DNA of 64,000 nucleotides from Cellvibrio japonicus Ueda107 (GCF_000019225.1 NC_010995.1:434001-498000), one strand, 5' to 3'. Positions 17,161 to 26,421 are shown, counted from the stretch's first letter. Made by a program: numbers and translations. Notes: generated by a model not told the origin, from the sequence alone.

Positions 17161-19572
17161 ATGCTGAATCTTAAGCGCTACATGCGTGAAAATCCCATAG
17201 TGGCAAGGTTGCTGGGGCTGATCATCATCAGCAGCTCAGTCATCACCCTATTTGCCATTCTTCTTCAGCTGCACAGCAATTTTAATGATGATATCGCCGA
17301 GCTGGAAAAGCGCCTGGACCAGGTGCGTATCAGTACGCTGGCCAGTATCACCAAAAGCCTGTGGGGATTTGACCAGGAACAGCTGAACATCCAGATCCAC
17401 AGCGTCCTGGATGTGGATGATGTGGTGCAGGTGAGTGTGACCTGGCACGACTGGAACAATATCAAGCAGCATTTGGTCGCAACCAATCCCCACTATTCGC
17501 TCAAGGATCTTGAGACCAAACCCAGCCAGTTCCTGGTGCGCGATTATCCCCTTATCTACGAAGACTCCAGTACCCCGCCCCAGGAGCTGGGCGTGTTGAC
17601 GGTGACGGCCAGCCTGGCAGGTATCTATGAAAAGCTCTGGGAGCGCGCCTTTTTTGTGGCCCTGGTCCAGGGCACCAAAACCCTGATTATCGCACTCTTT
17701 ATTATCTGGCTGGTTCACACCCTGTTGACCCGCCATATCAAAATCATTGCCAACTACACGCGTAACCTTAATTTGGAATCGCTGACCAAGCCGCTTAAAT
17801 TGCAGCGTATGAAAATGGACTCCATGCCGGATGAGTTGGATAACGTCGTGAATGCCATCAACCATATGCGTGAGACCTTGCTGGACGATATTGAGCAACG
17901 CCATGCGATTGAATTGGCGCTCCTGTCAGAAAAGGAGGAAAAGCTCGAAACCCGTCGCCAGAAAAACGCGGCGGAAGATGCCAGTCGCGCCAAAAGCCAG
18001 TTCCTGGCAACCATGAGCCATGAGATTCGCACCCCGATGAATGGAGTCATCGGCATGCTGGATATGTTGCGCGACACCCCATTGGATGAAAACCAGAAGC
18101 ACTATATCGATGTCATCCATCGCTCGGGTGAAACACTGCTGAGTATCATTAACGATATTCTCGACTACTCCAAAATCGAAGCCGGCAAGATGCAGTTGGA
18201 GGAAATGGTATTCGAACTGGATGATCTGGTTGAAAATTGCATCCAATTGTTTGGCGCCACTGCCAACAAACGCAATATTGAGCTATTTGGCGGCTTGAAT
18301 CCCGATGTTCCCCGGCGTTTGCGCGGTGATCCAACCCGTTTGCGGCAGATTATTATTAACTTGCTGGGCAATGCCTTTAAATTTACCGAGGAGGGGTTTG
18401 TCTCCCTGGAGGTAGGCCTCGATAACACAGCCCTGCAGGCGGAAGGGCGCCTTATGCTGCGCTTTGTGGTTCAGGACAGTGGTATCGGTATAGATCCGAA
18501 CAGTGCCAGTAACTTGTTTGACTCCTTTAATCAGGCAGATGCCTCTACTACCCGTAAATACGGTGGTACAGGGTTGGGATTGGCTATCTGTAAAAGCCTT
18601 GCCGAGTTAATGGGAGGCCGTATCGGCGTCAAGAGTGCCAAGGGGGAAGGCGCGCAGTTCTGGTTTACCGCCCAGTTTGATGTGCAGGAACTGGCTTCTC
18701 CGAGTCTAACCCCTGATCCGACCCTGAAGGGAAAACGGTTGTTAATGGTGGAAACCAGTGCGCCCCTGGTGACCTTTACCCAGCGTTATTGCGACCACTG
18801 GGGCTTGCTACTTGAAACGGCGTTCTCTGCAAAACAGGCTGTCGCTTTACTCAAACATGGATTACATGCCGGAGAGCCGTTTGATTTTGTGGCCTTTGAC
18901 TATTCACTGCCGGATGCTACCGGATTCGAATTGGCTCAATGGCTGCGAGATGCCCCGGATTTTACCGAGCTGCCCGTTTTTATGTTTAGCGGTGGCGATG
19001 TCTACCACGACCAGGCAGTGATGCAACGGCTGGCGATCCATACGGTTTTGCGCAAGCCTATATCCGTCAAAGCACTTTACCGGGAGTTGATTGCATTGCT
19101 GGGGCATGAAGCGGCGCCCACTGTTCTCCCGGCAGAAAAAGTTCTCGCACGCGATAAGTTTGCCCACCTGCAAGTGTTGGTGGCAGAGGATAATCCGGTT
19201 AACCGTATGGTGATTAAAGGTCTTCTGGGTAAATTGGGAATTCAACCGGTATTTGCCGAGAATGGCCGCGAAGCGGTAGACCTGGTGCACCATGGTGCCC
19301 AGCGTTTTGACCTTATCCTGATGGATTGTGAGATGCCGGAAATGGATGGCTTTGAAGCCACGCGCAATATCCGTGAACTTGAACGGCGCAGCGGTCGTCC
19401 TGCCGTACCGGTTGTCGCATTGACCGCCCACGCCTTGCAGGAGCACCGCGAAGCCGTTTTCGCCAGCGGTATGAACTATTACCTGGCTAAACCCATCACT
19501 TTCGATAGCCTTTATGCGGCATTTGATGCGTTGGGGGTAGTCGTCAATCCGGAAAATAGCGCATCGCTATAG
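17161..19572 (+). CDS. BarA-like hybrid sensor histidine kinase with two receiver domains
   Basis: Two membrane helices (about residues 14-36 and 170-192) flank a periplasmic sensor domain. A HAMP-like linker and coiled coil lead to the HisKA domain, with His287 in MSHEIRTPMNGVIGML. The ATPase domain shows DPTRLRQIIINLLGNAFKF and GGTGLGLAI. Two receiver domains follow, the first weakly conserved (around Asp580), the second canonical (VLVAEDNPVNRMV; Asp722 in LMDCEMPEMDG). No C-terminal Hpt domain is present, unlike BarA/GacS, so phosphotransfer would need a separate Hpt protein. The start at ATG 17161 (MLNLKRYMREN) is preferred to the upstream frame opening at 17107. Its partner regulator is not in the window. 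Confidence 0.9.
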   Translation: MLNLKRYMRENPIVARLLGLIIISSSVITLFAILLQLHSNFNDDIAELEKRLDQVRISTLASITKSLWGFDQEQLNIQIHSVLDVDDVVQVSVTWHDWNNIKQHLVATNPHYSLKDLETKPSQFLVRDYPLIYEDSSTPPQELGVLTVTASLAGIYEKLWERAFFVALVQGTKTLIIALFIIWLVHTLLTRHIKIIANYTRNLNLESLTKPLKLQRMKMDSMPDELDNVVNAINHMRETLLDDIEQRHAIELALLSEKEEKLETRRQKNAAEDASRAKSQFLATMSHEIRTPMNGVIGMLDMLRDTPLDENQKHYIDVIHRSGETLLSIINDILDYSKIEAGKMQLEEMVFELDDLVENCIQLFGATANKRNIELFGGLNPDVPRRLRGDPTRLRQIIINLLGNAFKFTEEGFVSLEVGLDNTALQAEGRLMLRFVVQDSGIGIDPNSASNLFDSFNQADASTTRKYGGTGLGLAICKSLAELMGGRIGVKSAKGEGAQFWFTAQFDVQELASPSLTPDPTLKGKRLLMVETSAPLVTFTQRYCDHWGLLLETAFSAKQAVALLKHGLHAGEPFDFVAFDYSLPDATGFELAQWLRDAPDFTELPVFMFSGGDVYHDQAVMQRLAIHTVLRKPISVKALYRELIALLGHEAAPTVLPAEKVLARDKFAHLQVLVAEDNPVNRMVIKGLLGKLGIQPVFAENGREAVDLVHHGAQRFDLILMDCEMPEMDGFEATRNIRELERRSGRPAVPVVALTAHALQEHREAVFASGMNYYLAKPITFDSLYAAFDALGVVVNPENSASL

Positions 19573-19692
19573 TGGCCCCCTATAGAAATCATTGCTTTTT
19601 TCTCCTTGCCTGCCTGGGGTGGAGTCCTTATTATTGCCCCAGTCTTTTCAGGGCCCTGGCCCTGGTTCAACGCCTTAAACCCCGGAGTTTTT

Positions 19693-20022
19693 ATGAGTAG
19701 TGACGCTATTGTCCATATCAGTGACGCCAGCTTTGAACAGGAAGTCATTGCTGCTGATATTCCTGTATTGGTTGATTTTTGGGCGCCTTGGTGTGGCCCT
19801 TGCAAGATGATTGCCCCCATTCTGGACGACCTGGCCGAGCAGTTTGAGGGTAAATTGAAAATTACCAAATTAAACGTGGATGACAACAAAGAGAGTGCTG
19901 CCAAGTTCAATGTGCGCGGTATTCCGACCCTGATCATCTTCAAGAACGGTGCTGCCCATGCCACCAAAGTGGGAGCCCTGAGTAAACCACAATTGGTCGA
20001 TTTCATTAACGGTGCACTGTAA
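19693..20022 (+). CDS. trxA: Thioredoxin 1
   Basis: A cytoplasmic disulfide reductase of 109 residues, the standard length. The active site is WAPWCGPCKM, and the cis-proline loop is RGIPTLIIF. The ATG at 19693 gives MSSDAIVHIS; the open frame extends upstream to 19606, but that part is not thioredoxin-like. It stands just before rho, as in E. coli and many gammaproteobacteria, and is separated from rho by its own terminator. Confidence 0.96.
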   Translation: MSSDAIVHISDASFEQEVIAADIPVLVDFWAPWCGPCKMIAPILDDLAEQFEGKLKITKLNVDDNKESAAKFNVRGIPTLIIFKNGAAHATKVGALSKPQLVDFINGAL

Positions 20023-20029
20023 GTTCCCG

Positions 20030-20063
20030 ATTGGGCTGTCGCAAGACGGCCCAATTTGTTTTT
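20030..20063 (+). terminator. Intrinsic terminator after trxA
   Basis: ATTGGGC pairs with GCCCAAT, with partial pairing of the inner bases around GCAA. A T-rich tract, TTGTTTTT, follows. Confidence 0.8.
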
Positions 20064-20376
20064 GCACTACCGGAAAATAGCCGCTATACTCAGGCAATCT
20101 GTCGTTTGTTCCTCCCTGAATCACTAATAGATTTCCCCTACGGACGAATAAACCCTAACTTCCTGTTGTTCCCGCTCTGGTCCTATCCGGCAACGCATGT
20201 AAGGTGCAAGAGTCTATTGCCCGGTCAATCTGTCTGATAATGTAAGAGCTGGCGAGGTCGCAGCGAGCCTAATAACAGCAAAAATTAACGTCAAATAGCG
20301 TATCTGCTTTCACAACATCTTTTGCCTGCGGGCAGAAACATCTGCAATAACTTTCACATCCACAAAGTCTTTCTCT
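20064..20376 (+). other. rho leader region
   Basis: These 313 bases between the trxA terminator and rho hold no supportable gene. A long untranslated leader upstream of rho is expected, because Rho autoregulates by attenuation in other gammaproteobacteria. I could not place a promoter with confidence. Confidence 0.4.
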
Positions 20377-21636
20377 ATGAATCTTACCGACCTTAAAAAG
20401 AAACCCATTGAAGAATTAATCGATATCGCCCATGGCATGGGTTTGGAAAATATCGCCCGCTCGCGCAAACAGGATATTATTTTTAATATCCTTAAGCGCC
20501 ACGCCAAAGGTGGTGAAGATATTTACGGCGATGGTGTATTGGAGATATTAGTGGATGGATTCGGCTTTCTGCGCTCAGCAGACAGCTCTTATCTGGCAGG
20601 CCCCGATGACATCTATGTTTCGCCCAGCCAGATCCGCCGCTTTAACCTGCGCACCGGCGATACAATTTCTGGCAAGATTCGCCCTCCCAAAGAAGGTGAG
20701 CGCTATTTTGCCCTGTTGAAAGTTAATGACATTAACTTCGACAAACCTGAAAACTCCCGCAACAAAATCCTGTTTGAAAACCTCACCCCCTTATTCCCTA
20801 ACGAGCGCATCTTGCTGGAAGCCGGTAATGGTTCCACCGAAGACCTGACCGGTCGAATCATCGATCTGATTGCGCCTATTGGTAAGGGCCAGCGCGGTTT
20901 GATTGTGGCGCCGCCCAAGGCCGGTAAGACCATCATGATGCAGAATATTGCACAGGCGATTACGCGCAATAATCCCGAATGCCATCTGATTGTATTGCTG
21001 ATCGACGAGCGCCCGGAAGAAGTGACTGAAATGCAGCGCTCGGTGCGTGGTGAAGTGGTTGCCTCGACCTTTGACGAGCCGCCCGCACGCCACGTACAGG
21101 TGGCCGATATGGTGATCGAAAAAGCCAAGCGCCTGGTTGAGCACAAAAAAGATGTGGTCATCCTGCTCGACTCCATTACCCGTCTGGCACGTGCTTACAA
21201 CACGGTTATTCCCTCGTCCGGTAAAGTGTTGACCGGTGGTGTGGATGCCCATGCCTTGGAGCGTCCCAAGCGTTTCTTCGGTGCGGCGCGTAATATTGAA
21301 GAAGGCGGTAGCCTGAGTATTATTGCCACGGCGCTGGTGGATACCGGTTCCAAAATGGACGAGGTTATTTACGAGGAATTCAAAGGTACAGGTAACCTCG
21401 AATTGCACCTGGACCGCAAGCTGGCGGAAAAGCGCGTGTATCCCGCCATCAATATCCGTCGTTCCGGCACACGCCGTGAAGACCTGTTGATGAAAGAGGA
21501 TGAGCAGCAGCGCGTGTGGATCTTGCGCCGCCTGTTGAACGATATGGAAGATATAGCGGCAACAGAATTCCTGATCGACAAACTGAAAGACTTCAAAACC
21601 AATGATGAATTCTTCCTGTCGATGAAACGCAAATAA
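20377..21636 (+). CDS. rho: Transcription termination factor Rho
   Basis: A hexameric RNA helicase of 419 residues, the exact usual length. The N-terminal helical bundle begins MNLTDLKKKPIEELIDIA. The cold-shock-like RNA-binding domain contains DGFGFLRSADSSYL. Walker A is PPKAGKTIMMQ, Walker B is KDVVILLDSITRLARA, and the Q-loop/R-loop region includes SGKVLTGGVD. All catalytic parts are intact. The gene stands alone, behind the trxA terminator and ahead of ubiD. Confidence 0.98.
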   Translation: MNLTDLKKKPIEELIDIAHGMGLENIARSRKQDIIFNILKRHAKGGEDIYGDGVLEILVDGFGFLRSADSSYLAGPDDIYVSPSQIRRFNLRTGDTISGKIRPPKEGERYFALLKVNDINFDKPENSRNKILFENLTPLFPNERILLEAGNGSTEDLTGRIIDLIAPIGKGQRGLIVAPPKAGKTIMMQNIAQAITRNNPECHLIVLLIDERPEEVTEMQRSVRGEVVASTFDEPPARHVQVADMVIEKAKRLVEHKKDVVILLDSITRLARAYNTVIPSSGKVLTGGVDAHALERPKRFFGAARNIEEGGSLSIIATALVDTGSKMDEVIYEEFKGTGNLELHLDRKLAEKRVYPAINIRRSGTRREDLLMKEDEQQRVWILRRLLNDMEDIAATEFLIDKLKDFKTNDEFFLSMKRK

Positions 21637-21660
21637 GCGTTACGCCTGTTCAGCAAAACC

Positions 21661-21700
21661 TGTAGCCCGTATGGAGCTCAGCGTGCGGGGTAAGCCCCGA
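21661..21700. repeat. Possible degenerate REP-like element
   Basis: The segment starting TGTAGCCCGTATGGAGCTCA resembles the GTAGCCCGGATG...-type dispersed repeats of many proteobacteria, with imperfect GC-rich symmetry (GCGGGG / CCCCG). Only one copy was noticed in the window, so this is tentative. Confidence 0.25.
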
Positions 21701-21779
21701 CGCAGTGCCCCCAGCGGGCTGCGGTGTTTATAGGCCCGGTATACCGATCAAATCAGCAACAGCAAAAAAGAGTCGACTG

Positions 21780-23261
21780 ATGAAATATAACGATCTGCGC
21801 GATTTTATTGCGCTGCTTGAAGCGCGGGGTTTATTAAAGCGTATCAAGCAGGAAATCGACCCACACCTGGAAATGACAGAAATCTGCGATCGCACCCTGC
21901 GCGCAGGTGGCCCGGCATTATTGTTTGAAAATCCCAGGGGATACACCATCCCCGTTTTGGGTAATTTATTTGGCACACCGGAGCGTGTGGCATTGGGTAT
22001 GGGGCAGGAGTCTGTTAGTGCCCTGCGCGATGTAGGTAAATTGCTCGCATTTTTGAAAGAGCCTGAGCCACCCAAGGGGTTCAAGGATGCCTGGGAGAAA
22101 TTGCCGATTTTCAAACAGGTGTTGAATATGGCTCCCAAAGTGGTGGGCAAGGCGCCGAGCCAGGAGGTTGTACTGGAAGGCGATGCGGTAAACCTGGATC
22201 AGTTACCTATCCAAACCTGCTGGCCCGGTGATGCCGGCCCATTGGTGACATGGCCATTGGTGGTAACACGCGGCCCGCACAAGGAGCGCCAGAATCTCGG
22301 TATTTATCGCATGCAGAAAATCGGTAAAAACCGGCTGATCATGCGCTGGCTTTCCCATCGCGGGGGCGCGCTGGATTTTCGCGAGTTCCAATTGCAACAT
22401 CCCGGCAAACCCTTCCCGGTTGCAGTGGCCCTGGGCGCTGATCCGGCAACCATTCTCGGTGCGGTCACCCCTGTTCCCGATACCTTATCGGAATACGCCT
22501 TTGCCGGTTTACTGCGCGGCGATAAAACGGAAGTGGTGCAATGTATCGGCAACGATTTGCAGGTACCGGCTTCCGCAGAGTTCATTCTGGAAGGTTTTAT
22601 TGCACCCGGCGACATGGCTCCCGAGGGGCCTTTTGGCGATCACACTGGTTATTACAACGAGGTCGACAAGTTTCCGGTATTTACTGTGGAGCGTATTACC
22701 CACAGGCGCGATCCGATTTACCACAGCACCTATACCGGTCGTCCCCCCGATGAACCGGCTATTCTCGGTGTCGCCCTCAATGAAGTGTTTGTGCCGATCC
22801 TGCAAAAACAGTTTCCCGAAATTGTCGATTTTTATTTACCGCCGGAGGGGTGTTCCTATCGCATGGCGGTGGTCACTATGAAGAAACAATATCCCGGCCA
22901 TGCCAAGCGTGTGATGATGGGCGTGTGGAGTTTCTTGCGGCAGTTTATGTACACCAAGTTTGTGATTGTCACTGATGATGATGTCAACGCGCGCGACTGG
23001 AAAGATGTGATCTGGGCGATGACCACCCGAATGGATCCGGCTCGCGATACGGTGATGGTGGACAATACCCCGATCGATTATTTGGATTTTGCCTCGCCTG
23101 TGTCAGGCTTGGGCTCCAAAATCGGTTTCGATGCAACCAACAAATGGCCCGGCGAAACCCAGCGCGAATGGGGTACGCCCATCGCGATGGAGCAAGCGGT
23201 AAAAGATCGGGTCGATGCTATCTGGGAATCCCTGGGGATTGATCTGCCAACCGCTTACTAG
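21780..23261 (+). CDS. ubiD: 4-hydroxy-3-polyprenylbenzoate decarboxylase
   Basis: A prenylated-FMN-dependent decarboxylase of ubiquinone biosynthesis. It has 493 residues, the normal length. Family motifs include RGGALDFREFQLQHPGKP, PEGPFGDHTGYYN with the E-x-x-x-D catalytic region, and the C-terminal DATNKWPGETQREWG. The ATG at 21780 (MKYNDLRDFIALLEARG) matches family N-termini; the open frame begins earlier, at 21705. The partner prenyltransferase UbiX is not in the window. Confidence 0.96.
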   Translation: MKYNDLRDFIALLEARGLLKRIKQEIDPHLEMTEICDRTLRAGGPALLFENPRGYTIPVLGNLFGTPERVALGMGQESVSALRDVGKLLAFLKEPEPPKGFKDAWEKLPIFKQVLNMAPKVVGKAPSQEVVLEGDAVNLDQLPIQTCWPGDAGPLVTWPLVVTRGPHKERQNLGIYRMQKIGKNRLIMRWLSHRGGALDFREFQLQHPGKPFPVAVALGADPATILGAVTPVPDTLSEYAFAGLLRGDKTEVVQCIGNDLQVPASAEFILEGFIAPGDMAPEGPFGDHTGYYNEVDKFPVFTVERITHRRDPIYHSTYTGRPPDEPAILGVALNEVFVPILQKQFPEIVDFYLPPEGCSYRMAVVTMKKQYPGHAKRVMMGVWSFLRQFMYTKFVIVTDDDVNARDWKDVIWAMTTRMDPARDTVMVDNTPIDYLDFASPVSGLGSKIGFDATNKWPGETQREWGTPIAMEQAVKDRVDAIWESLGIDLPTAY

Positions 23262-23278
23262 GGCCTTGCTGGACGGGG

Positions 23279-23638
23279 TTAATCCGAGACCGGCTGGCCG
23301 CGGTACATGCGCCCAGGTTTGTGTTCCTGAGGCTGCGATGGCGCATCGATCAGCATGGTCTGGCCGCGGTATACCTTGACGATTTGGCGCGGTGTATCGG
23401 GGGCAGTGTATTCCGCCTGTTCCGGCTTGGGGAAGAGCAGTGCTGCCCACTCGTCACCTGCCATCGTCAGCAGCTCTTTGATCAGGGTTTTGGTAATAGT
23501 GTCTTTGGTCGCTTGGTAATACGTGGCCAGTTCCTTCAGGAGATCCGGGTTCGCCAGTTTCACGCTGGGTTTCATATCAGCATCAACTCGGCGGCGGACT
23601 TCGTACACCAAATCAATCATAGGTCTAGTGTATTGCAT
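23279..23638 (-). CDS. Conserved-looking hypothetical protein
   Basis: It encodes 119 residues, soluble, with no signal peptide. The N-terminal half is helical and charged (IDLVYEVRRRVDADMKPSVKLANPDLLKELATYY), then comes KELLTMAGDEWAALLFP. The C-terminal tail contains two similar short motifs, VKVYRGQTM and GRMYRGQPV, which look like a small internal repeat. I do not recognise the family. An ATG seven codons in is an alternative start. The gene is convergent with ubiD, with 17 bases between their stops. Codon use resembles the neighbouring genes, which supports it being real. Confidence 0.6.
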   Translation of the reverse strand: MQYTRPMIDLVYEVRRRVDADMKPSVKLANPDLLKELATYYQATKDTITKTLIKELLTMAGDEWAALLFPKPEQAEYTAPDTPRQIVKVYRGQTMLIDAPSQPQEHKPGRMYRGQPVSD

Positions 23639-23751
23639 GAGGCCTCTCCTCGCGGGTTAGGCCTTGCGTGCAGCAAAAAATAAGCCAAATGCCGATTGGC
23701 GCGAAAATTATGTGAAACAGGTCTCTTTGGGGGATTGGTCCGCCCTAAAAG

Positions 23752-23786
23752 AAAACGCCATGCCCAAAGTGGTGCAGGGCGTTTTT
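23752..23786 (-). terminator. Intrinsic terminator after cysE
   Basis: AAAACGCC and GGCGTTTT form the stem, with further GCAT/ATGC-like pairing inside. T-rich flanks occur on both strands. It lies 15 bases past the cysE stop. Confidence 0.75.
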
Positions 23787-23800
23787 GGTGGGGAGGAAAA

Positions 23801-24604
23801 TCACGCGGGGCGGATCTGGTGATCCATCTCCTGGGCGGGTTGGCCACAGAGGTTCTCACCGATGATCTTCGCGGGAACCCCGGCAACAACAGCGCGCGCA
23901 GGTACATCTTTGATCACAACGCTGCCTGCGCCGATCTTGGCACAATCGCCAATGCGGATATTGCCCAGGATCTTGGCGCCTGCACCAATAAGAACACCGC
24001 GCCCGACTTTGGGATGTCGATCCCCGGCTTCTTTCCCGGTTCCCCCGAGGGTTACCGATTGCATGATAGATACCATGTCCTCAACCACGGCAGTCTCACC
24101 GATTACAATACCGGTGGCGTGGTCAAACATAATGCCTTTGCCAATGCGCGCCGCCGGGTGGATATCTACAGCGAAGACTGAGGAGATACGGTTTTGCAGG
24201 AACAGCGCCAGGGAGTCGCGCCCCTGCTGCCAGAGCCAGTGCGCAATACGGTAGGCCTGGAGCGCATGGAAACCCTTGAAGTAGAGTAGCGGGGTAACCA
24301 GCGAGCAGCAGGCAGAATCGCGTTCACTCACGGCCAGCAGGTCGGCGCGCAGGGCCTCACCGATAGTCACATCTGCCGCCAGGGCCTCCTCAATAACTTC
24401 GCGAATCAGCATCGCGGGTAGTGCCGGGCTATCGAGTTTGTTGGCCAAGTGAAAGCTGAGGGCAGCTTCCAGCGTCTCGTGGTTGAGTATGGTGGCGTAG
24501 AGGAAACTGGCCAGCACCGGCTCGCATTCCGCCTGTTTGCGGGTTTGGCTGCGGATATTTTCCCACAGGCTGTCGACAACCAGGGCGGCGGCGGGAAGCG
24601 TCAT
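23801..24604 (-). CDS. cysE: Serine O-acetyltransferase
   Basis: It makes O-acetylserine from serine and acetyl-CoA, the first step of cysteine synthesis. It has 267 residues. The N-terminal helical SATase domain leads into left-handed beta-helix hexapeptide repeats: VDIHPAARIGKGIMFDHATG holds the catalytic His/Asp region, followed by VTLGGTGKEAGDRHPKVG. The C-terminus continues past the hexapeptides (GENLCGQPAQEMDHQIRPA) and should carry the CysK-binding tail, but it ends in ...RPA rather than the usual isoleucine. ATG 24604 (MTLPAA) is preferred over an upstream in-frame ATG at 24646. Confidence 0.93.
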   Translation of the reverse strand: MTLPAAALVVDSLWENIRSQTRKQAECEPVLASFLYATILNHETLEAALSFHLANKLDSPALPAMLIREVIEEALAADVTIGEALRADLLAVSERDSACCSLVTPLLYFKGFHALQAYRIAHWLWQQGRDSLALFLQNRISSVFAVDIHPAARIGKGIMFDHATGIVIGETAVVEDMVSIMQSVTLGGTGKEAGDRHPKVGRGVLIGAGAKILGNIRIGDCAKIGAGSVVIKDVPARAVVAGVPAKIIGENLCGQPAQEMDHQIRPA

Positions 24605-25059
24605 GATGTGTCCTCTAACAAATGAAGTGCCCATTATTGGGGGCAATCCGGCAGATTTCCAGTGTTCTGGTTAATAAATAATCCATTAGGCGCGTTTATT
24701 ACTAACGAAGGTTGCGTGAATCCCTACGTCATTTTGGATGTATTCTCATACAACAAGAATGTGGGCTTGAAGATGCAGACCAATAGAGGATTATGTTTGC
24801 TGATCTGCGTAAACATTGTGTTTGGCTTTGTATATGGAAAGGTCACGGCTCCTAATGCAATAGCTGCTTTTAGCTTATCATCCCGGACATTACCCATTGT
24901 TTTTCCCCAAATTTGCTGTCTAGCCATGCTGCGAATAATCTAATAAGAGGCCGATATTCGATATATGGTTTAGTTTTATGAATGAAATGCCTGGATAAAA
25001 TAATATTGTGCCAATATATTTTATCCAGGCATTTCTAGTTGGTTGATGCGCTAATCCAG
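24605..25059. other. AT-rich intergenic stretch, no supported gene
   Basis: This is the left edge of an AT-richer islet. A 93-codon plus-strand frame (24662-24943) and a 67-codon minus-strand frame (24724-24927) overlap each other. Neither shows a recognisable domain or a good ribosome-binding site, so I call neither. A long hairpin lies at its right end. Confidence 0.4.
24985..25034 (-). terminator. Long hairpin after the 25060-25860 gene, probable terminator
   Basis: Arms of about 23 bases (AAATGCCTGG... and ...CCAGGCATTT) are complementary with one bulged base around a short loop. It starts 26 bases past the stop of the minus-strand gene. The stem is far longer than needed for termination, and the classic U run is absent; mRNA stabilisation is an alternative role. 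Confidence 0.55.
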
Positions 25060-25860
25060 CTATTTTCTGGGGGGATTTTCAACGATATCAAAAAGCTTTT
25101 TCACAGCAGGCGAAACCGAATTATCAAAATCTCCCAGTCCGATCTCATGGCGTTGTGTTTGTAGCTCATTGTAAATTTTCTGCGCACGTCGATTAATTTC
25201 AGCCTCTTCCTGTTGCGAGAACGAATAGTTATTAATTTTCATAGTTGGCTTTTTCATCGTTAATGATCCCCAGCGATCACCACGCAGCTCCGCCGCCTTA
25301 TACAAAGCAAAAGATTCCAAAAGGAGGTCCCTCTTTTCTGCATCATCACTTACACCAAAACGTTTGCTGTCCTGAATCGAGGCAAGCTCTGCTATTGCCC
25401 CAGTAGAACCGTAGATTGCAGCTTTCCATAGCAAAGGTTCTGCAGCTTTAAATCCATAATCCAAAAAATTATCCAGTTGCATATACCAACGCGCCAGTTT
25501 ATGCATTGCCTGAACATCATCAGCCTCTGCCAATTTCTTTAATGTCTCTACATCATAGCTGTCATATTCTGTAATACCGTAATGGTTTCCACTGGTTTTT
25601 AACCATTCGCGCTGCTCAGCTTCTTCTTGCGGTGTCATAACCAGCTTCCACTCGATAAGCATATCTTGTTTAAAAGAGGCCGATGATTGATTGCCAATAG
25701 TAGGCTTAACAAAAGACTGGGACGAAATCTGAACATTCTCAATAGCATTCGTCGCCGCGTCTGCCGTTTCGACGTTTGATATATTTAACTGTGTATTAAC
25801 AAACCATATTCCCAATACGATGATTGGGAGTGCCAGTAACAATAATTTAATCTTGCGCAT
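25060..25860 (-). CDS. Exported or membrane-anchored hypothetical protein with SEL1/TPR-like helices
   Basis: It has 266 residues. MRKIKLLLLALPIIVLGIWF is a signal anchor or uncleaved signal peptide. A low-complexity, Ala/Ser/Asn-rich spacer runs to about residue 65. Residues 100-200 look like SEL1-type helical repeats: KKLAEADDVQAMHKLARWYMQ, then AAEPLLWKAAIYGSTGAIAELASI, then SFALYKAAELRGDRWGSL. The family is not recognised; such proteins usually act as periplasmic scaffolds. It follows the 25915 gene by 54 bases on the same strand, so the two are probably co-transcribed. It is AT-richer than neighbouring core genes, suggesting transfer. Confidence 0.7.
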   Translation of the reverse strand: MRKIKLLLLALPIIVLGIWFVNTQLNISNVETADAATNAIENVQISSQSFVKPTIGNQSSASFKQDMLIEWKLVMTPQEEAEQREWLKTSGNHYGITEYDSYDVETLKKLAEADDVQAMHKLARWYMQLDNFLDYGFKAAEPLLWKAAIYGSTGAIAELASIQDSKRFGVSDDAEKRDLLLESFALYKAAELRGDRWGSLTMKKPTMKINNYSFSQQEEAEINRRAQKIYNELQTQRHEIGLGDFDNSVSPAVKKLFDIVENPPRK

Positions 25861-25914
25861 GCTTACTTAATCCTTGGATTTAACAATGAGCTACTTTTTA
25901 TCGCAAAGTAATGA

Positions 25915-26421
25915 CTACATCCCTTTGCACTGAGCGTCAACAGCCTGCTGTACTTTTAGTGTATCTGATTCACACCGCGCCAAAGTTGCATCACGTTGGG
26001 CTTCCTGCATAACTTGACAAGACATCGTGACCGAAACCTCGCCGCCGAATATCCATGCTGACACCGAGCCGGAAGTTGTTTGAGAGGTCTGTCCACCACA
26101 TACATAATTCATATTGTTTGAATACGTTGTAAAAGCATTTGTTCTGCATTGCGCTCTAGCGCCTGGAATTTTGGCTCTAGTCTCCGCGCACCACTTTATC
26201 TTGGCTTGAATGGCTTCATAGACAGAGCGTCCTGCTTCAACTCTTTGCGCATGCTGCATTTCCCAAATCATGTGCTGGGTCATAGCACCAATATCAACAC
26301 CCCAGCTTAGCCCAGCAGGGCCCATGTCATTGGATGGTGGAGTGCCAGTAACGACCACCTCTTCAACTTCTTGCGCATAACTTATGCTTGAAAGCATGAA
26401 AAATAAAAATAGTGCTCCCAT
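25915..26421 (-). CDS. Small secreted cysteine-rich protein with a TonB-box-like N-terminus
   Basis: The 168 residues start MGALFLFFMLSSISYAQ, a short signal peptide lacking a positive N-region. The mature protein begins EVEEVVVTGTPPS, the TonB-box/plug-like motif of TonB receptors, yet there is no barrel. Six cysteines are spread along the mature chain (in KWCAE, AQCRT, YVCGG, MSCQV, ARCES, AQCKG), fitting three disulfides. The family is not recognised. Upstream of the ATG there is no ribosome-binding site, whereas AAGGAA (26444-26449) sits seven bases before an in-frame ATA at 26434-26436. Starting there would add I/M-K-Q-Y-C and give a proper charged signal peptide. The true start may therefore be 26436. 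Confidence 0.65.
   Translation of the reverse strand: MGALFLFFMLSSISYAQEVEEVVVTGTPPSNDMGPAGLSWGVDIGAMTQHMIWEMQHAQRVEAGRSVYEAIQAKIKWCAETRAKIPGARAQCRTNAFTTYSNNMNYVCGGQTSQTTSGSVSAWIFGGEVSVTMSCQVMQEAQRDATLARCESDTLKVQQAVDAQCKGM

Noticed and set aside
24662..24943. Possible 93-residue protein on the plus strand
   Set aside because: No good ribosome-binding site, no recognised domain, and an equally open frame on the other strand.
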